Shown here piece after piece: positions 61,397 to 64,000 of a DNA stretch of 64,000 bases. The stretch spans positions 124,001-188,000 of the forward strand of contig NZ_SHKS01000011.1 of assembly GCF_004217285.1 (NCBI RefSeq), in the 5' to 3' direction. The stretch is from Streptomyces sp. BK239. Lineage in GTDB: Bacteria; Actinomycetota; Actinomycetes; Streptomycetales; Streptomycetaceae. The notes beneath the pieces were generated by a model that saw only the letters and a program-made list of their open reading frames with translations, was not told where the DNA came from and did not search any database. The translations under genes and the position numbers were made by a program. Every line of letters begins with the position of its first letter. Position 1 is the stretch's first letter.

Positions 61397-62104
61397 ATGG
61401 CAGAGCAGCTGGCGGGACTGGCCGACGACCGCGCCCTCCTGGGCCGCACCAGCACGGCCGAGCGGGTCGCGGACATCCTCAGGAGCCGTATCGCCGAGGG
61501 CTACTTCCCGCCCGGCACCCGGCTGTCCGAGGACAGCGTCGGCGGAGCGCTCGGCGTCTCCCGCAACACGCTGCGCGAGGCGTTCCGCCTGCTCACCCAT
61601 GAACGCCTCCTCGTCCACGAGCTGAACCGGGGGGTGTTCGTCCGCGTCCTGACCGTGGAGGACGTGGAGGACATCTACCGCACGCGCGCCCTCGTCGAGT
61701 GCGCCGTCGTGCGCGGCCTCGGGGAGCCGCCGTACAGGCTGGACCGCCTGAGGGCGGCCGTCACCGAGGGGGACGTTGCGGCCTCCGGGAACGACTGGAA
61801 GGGGCTGGGCACCGCCAACATCCACTTCCACCAGGAGCTGGTGGCGCTGGCGGGCAGCGCCCGCACGGACGAACTCATGCGCGGCGTCTTCGCCGAACTA
61901 CGGCTCGCCTTCCACGTCGTCGACGACCCGCACCGGCTGCACGAGCCGTACCTCGCGCGCAACCGGCAGATCCTCCGGGCGCTCGAATCCGGGGACAGGG
62001 GCGCGGCGGAGGAACTGCTCGTGGTCTACCTCCACGACTCGCTGCGGCGCATCGTGGAGGTGTACCGGCGCAGAGTGGGCGACGAGGGGCGAGCCGCCGG
62101 CTGA
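61397..62104 (+). CDS. GntR family regulator with FCD domain
   Basis: The 235-residue protein has a GntR winged helix (RVADILRSRIAEGYFPPGTR, LSEDSVGGALGVSRNTLREA) and a C-terminal FCD helical domain (VEDIYRTRALVECAVVRGLG; NIHFHQELVALAGS; HDSLRRIVEVYRRR) with histidines that often bind metal and carboxylate ligands. Such proteins often respond to organic or amino acids. It is divergent from pxpABC and probably controls it in response to 5-oxoproline or glutamate; the ligand is inferred from context. The ATG is at 61397. Confidence 0.92.
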   Translation: MAEQLAGLADDRALLGRTSTAERVADILRSRIAEGYFPPGTRLSEDSVGGALGVSRNTLREAFRLLTHERLLVHELNRGVFVRVLTVEDVEDIYRTRALVECAVVRGLGEPPYRLDRLRAAVTEGDVAASGNDWKGLGTANIHFHQELVALAGSARTDELMRGVFAELRLAFHVVDDPHRLHEPYLARNRQILRALESGDRGAAEELLVVYLHDSLRRIVEVYRRRVGDEGRAAG

Positions 62105-62166
62105 GCGCCGCTGACGGCAGGCCGTCGTTTGGGTCGTTGTCAGACCGAGGACCTAGTCTGTGCACC

Positions 62167-63705
62167 GTGACTTCGCCTGCACCGACGGACTCGACGGACC
62201 GTGTTCCGCCCCAGCTCAGCGCGGGACCGCGCCCGGCGCCGGGCCCGGCCGCCGACGAGGGGCTGGCGCGGCGGCTGCGCGCGCTCGCCTGCACCGCCCC
62301 GATCCACGACCTCGACGCGCGCAAGGCGAACCTGGCCGGCGAGTACTCGGTGTACGGCATGGCGGAGATCGCCCTCGCGGCCATCGACCTCGTCACCCTC
62401 AACATGGACTTCGACACCGGCGCCGACCACGACCAGATCGTCGCCCGCCTCGTCCCGCGCGTGGCCGCGCAAGCCCCGCCCCGGCCCGCCGAGGAACACG
62501 AGCGCGTGGCCCGCTGGGTCCTGGAGAACCTGATCAACGTCGGCAGCGTCGACCGCGGCTTCCGCGCCGTGTACGGCACCTTCACGGCCGACGGCACCTA
62601 TGTGCGCCGCGACTACGACTTCAAGCTGATCGAGGAGGTCCCCGGCTACGGCGGCGCGGTCTACCTCCGCACGACCGACGAGGCGGTCAACGTCCTGGTC
62701 GGCGCCCTCGACACCGACGTCACCAGCGCGCAGATCGCCGCCGAGGTCAAGCTTGAGGTCCTCGTCCGGCGCGGGCGCCTCGCCGACGCCCAGCTCGCCG
62801 CCGAACAGGCCCGCTACCGCACCGTGCAGTACTCCGAGACGCTGCGGAGGGCCCTGGAGGCGACCCGGCGCAACGTACGCGCGGTGGACTGGCTCCACAC
62901 CGTCCCCGACATGATCGCCGAAGCCCTCGACCACGTGGCCGACCGCTACCGCCACGAGAACGCGATCCTCACCAACATCCGCAAGGCCCGTGACGAGATC
63001 GAGGACGCCGACAACAAGCGGCGGGCCGCCGAGCTCGTCGACATCGTCAAGGACTGCATCCGGCGGCACACCCAGCTCCAGTCCCGGCTGCTGGAGGCGG
63101 GCCCCCTCTTCCGCGCCGAGCAGGACCGGCAGGCCTTCGCCACGCCGATGACCTCCTCAGGCACGGACCTCTACGGCCATCTCCTCGCCCCCCTGCTGCC
63201 GCTGCCCCTGGAAGAGGCCGTACGCGTCACCGACGCGTTCTTCGCCCGCGGCACGGGACTGCGCACGCCCGCGTCCGTGCGCGTGGGCGACCTGGTCGAC
63301 CTGCTGCTGACGCCGCCGGTGGAGCGGGAGCACCTGGGCGCCGAGATGCCCGAACCCGACCTCATCGCCACGCCGGACGACAGCCGGTTCAGCGAGGAGC
63401 AGCTCGCCGCCGCCAGGGAGCTGCTCGACCTGCCCGCCGACGCGCCGCGCAGACTGTCGGGACTCCTGGCCGAGGCGCGGCGCACCGGCGACCTCGATCT
63501 GCCGTACCTGGTCGCGCTGTTGGCGGTGCACGCGGCGAGCCCCGCGGTCGGCACCGCCTACCGGCAGGGCGAGGAGAAGCTGCTGTTCGCCGTGGACGAC
63601 GGCACCGAACTCGACGACCCCGAGTTCGGCGGGGCCGACCTGATAGTGGGCACGGCGCTGCTGGACGCGGCGGGCATGGCCGCCGACCGGACGGAAGCGG
63701 CATGA
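62167..63705 (+). CDS. Helical protein, possible kleisin-like (MukF/MksF or JetA-type) subunit
   Basis: I do not recognise this 512-residue protein firmly. It has a winged-helix-like N-terminal part (EHERVARWVLENLINVGSVD; DFKLIEEVPGYGGAVYLRTT) followed by long helices (RLADAQLAAEQARYRTVQYS; VADRYRHENAILTNIRKARD; ELVDIVKDCIRRHTQLQSRL) and a C-terminal region, an architecture like the kleisin subunits of MukBEF, MksBEF and Wadjet systems. GTG at 62167 starts VTSPAPTDSTDRVPP. The next gene starts close after or overlapping its stop, so an operon continues past the window edge. Identification depends on what follows. Confidence 0.6.
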   Translation: MTSPAPTDSTDRVPPQLSAGPRPAPGPAADEGLARRLRALACTAPIHDLDARKANLAGEYSVYGMAEIALAAIDLVTLNMDFDTGADHDQIVARLVPRVAAQAPPRPAEEHERVARWVLENLINVGSVDRGFRAVYGTFTADGTYVRRDYDFKLIEEVPGYGGAVYLRTTDEAVNVLVGALDTDVTSAQIAAEVKLEVLVRRGRLADAQLAAEQARYRTVQYSETLRRALEATRRNVRAVDWLHTVPDMIAEALDHVADRYRHENAILTNIRKARDEIEDADNKRRAAELVDIVKDCIRRHTQLQSRLLEAGPLFRAEQDRQAFATPMTSSGTDLYGHLLAPLLPLPLEEAVRVTDAFFARGTGLRTPASVRVGDLVDLLLTPPVEREHLGAEMPEPDLIATPDDSRFSEEQLAAARELLDLPADAPRRLSGLLAEARRTGDLDLPYLVALLAVHAASPAVGTAYRQGEEKLLFAVDDGTELDDPEFGGADLIVGTALLDAAGMAADRTEAA

Positions 63706-63776
63706 GCAGGGCCGAGCCCCGTACGCAGGGCCGGGAACCGTATGGACGAACACCAGCGCAGCAAGGAGCCGACACC

Positions 63777-64000
63777 GTGACCGAGCACGTCGAGTGGAGC
63801 GAGACGGAAGCGCCCGCCCCGTCGGCGCCCGCCGCCGTCACCCCCGCCGACGCCGCCGACGCCGCTCGGCTCGTCGCCTTCGGACTGCAGCCCAAGACGC
63901 AGCCCGCGCGGGACCAGGAGTACACCGAACTGCTGCGGCGCTACCGGGAGGACCCGGCGTTCGCCCGGCTCGCCGACGCGGTGGCCACCGGGCTCGGCCT
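63777..64000 (+). CDS. Start of a second gene of the right-edge operon (partial)
   Basis: A frame runs off the right edge. GTG at 63777 (VTEHVEWSETEAPAPSAPAA) follows AAGGAG at eight bases; the frame also opens with an ATG at 63702 that overlaps the previous stop. The visible part ends YTELLRRYREDPAFARLADA-VATGLGL. A segment of this kind resembles the beginning of MksE/JetB (DUF4194) type proteins, but 75 residues are not enough to be sure. Confidence 0.6.
   Translation, partial: MTEHVEWSETEAPAPSAPAAVTPADAADAARLVAFGLQPKTQPARDQEYTELLRRYREDPAFARLADAVATGLG

Overview
The window is chromosomal DNA from a Streptomyces or very close actinomycete. It is about 70% G+C with strong third-position GC, uses GTG and TTG starts, and follows a gene order I recall from the Streptomyces coelicolor core chromosome (roughly carB/SCO1483 down to smeA/SCO1415). 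Characteristic markers are sIHF, RbpA with a SigR promoter, SmeA-SffA, single-domain Ppm1 and a degenerate PriA. I found no rRNA, tRNA, CRISPR array, transposase, integrase or prophage gene. Most of the window is ordinary core genome.

Layout. 1-14852: nucleotide and translation housekeeping (end of carB, pyrD, pyrF, sIHF, gmk, rpoZ, coaBC, metK, priA, a small HTH protein, fmt, rsmB, rpe). 14954-17927: a SorC-type sugar regulator, a lone barstar-like gene and a GuaB1-type GMP reductase/IMPDH paralogue. 18223-24360: a probable amino-acid use region with an APC permease, an Lrp regulator, an MFS transporter and a clear davA-davB pair (5-aminovaleramidase and lysine 2-monooxygenase). 24380-30439: a DUF5995 protein, a secreted or anchored GH6 glycosidase, a uracil/xanthine permease and a divergent MFS/ROK pair. 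30648-35211: an FMN riboswitch followed by ribE-ribM-ribBA-ribH, then hisE-hisG. 35231-38276: a PH-domain membrane protein and two overlapping CNNM/CorC transporters behind a structured leader. 38374-45408: a CbxX-type AAA ATPase, a uridine-kinase-like P-loop protein, a Tat-exported C39-like peptidase, a 47-residue membrane protein, a TetR regulator and an acyl-CoA dehydrogenase. 45371-51258: two small unknown proteins, a second Lrp regulator, an amidohydrolase, ppm1, fxsA and rbpA. 51610-56524: GDPD and YczE, divergent from a MocR regulator, then the sporulation pair smeA-sffA. 56786-62104: ankyrin and HEAT repeat proteins and pxpABC (5-oxoprolinase) divergent from a GntR/FCD regulator. 62167 to the right edge: a helical protein and a truncated partner that may be the start of a condensin-like (MukF/MksF-MksE or Wadjet-type) operon.

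Regulation visible in the sequence includes the FMN riboswitch, a SigR promoter with exact 18-base spacing at rbpA, palindromic operators between divergent regulator/target pairs (ROK at 29088, GntR at 61332), a DasR-like site at 30534, clusters of GCAAC repeats at helical spacing before both the APC permease and davA, and many long perfect hairpins at operon ends. The observations most worth following are the shared GCAAC arrays tied to lysine catabolism, the possible condensin module cut by the right edge, the structured leader before the CNNM pair, and the operator placed inside the pxpA promoter spacer.
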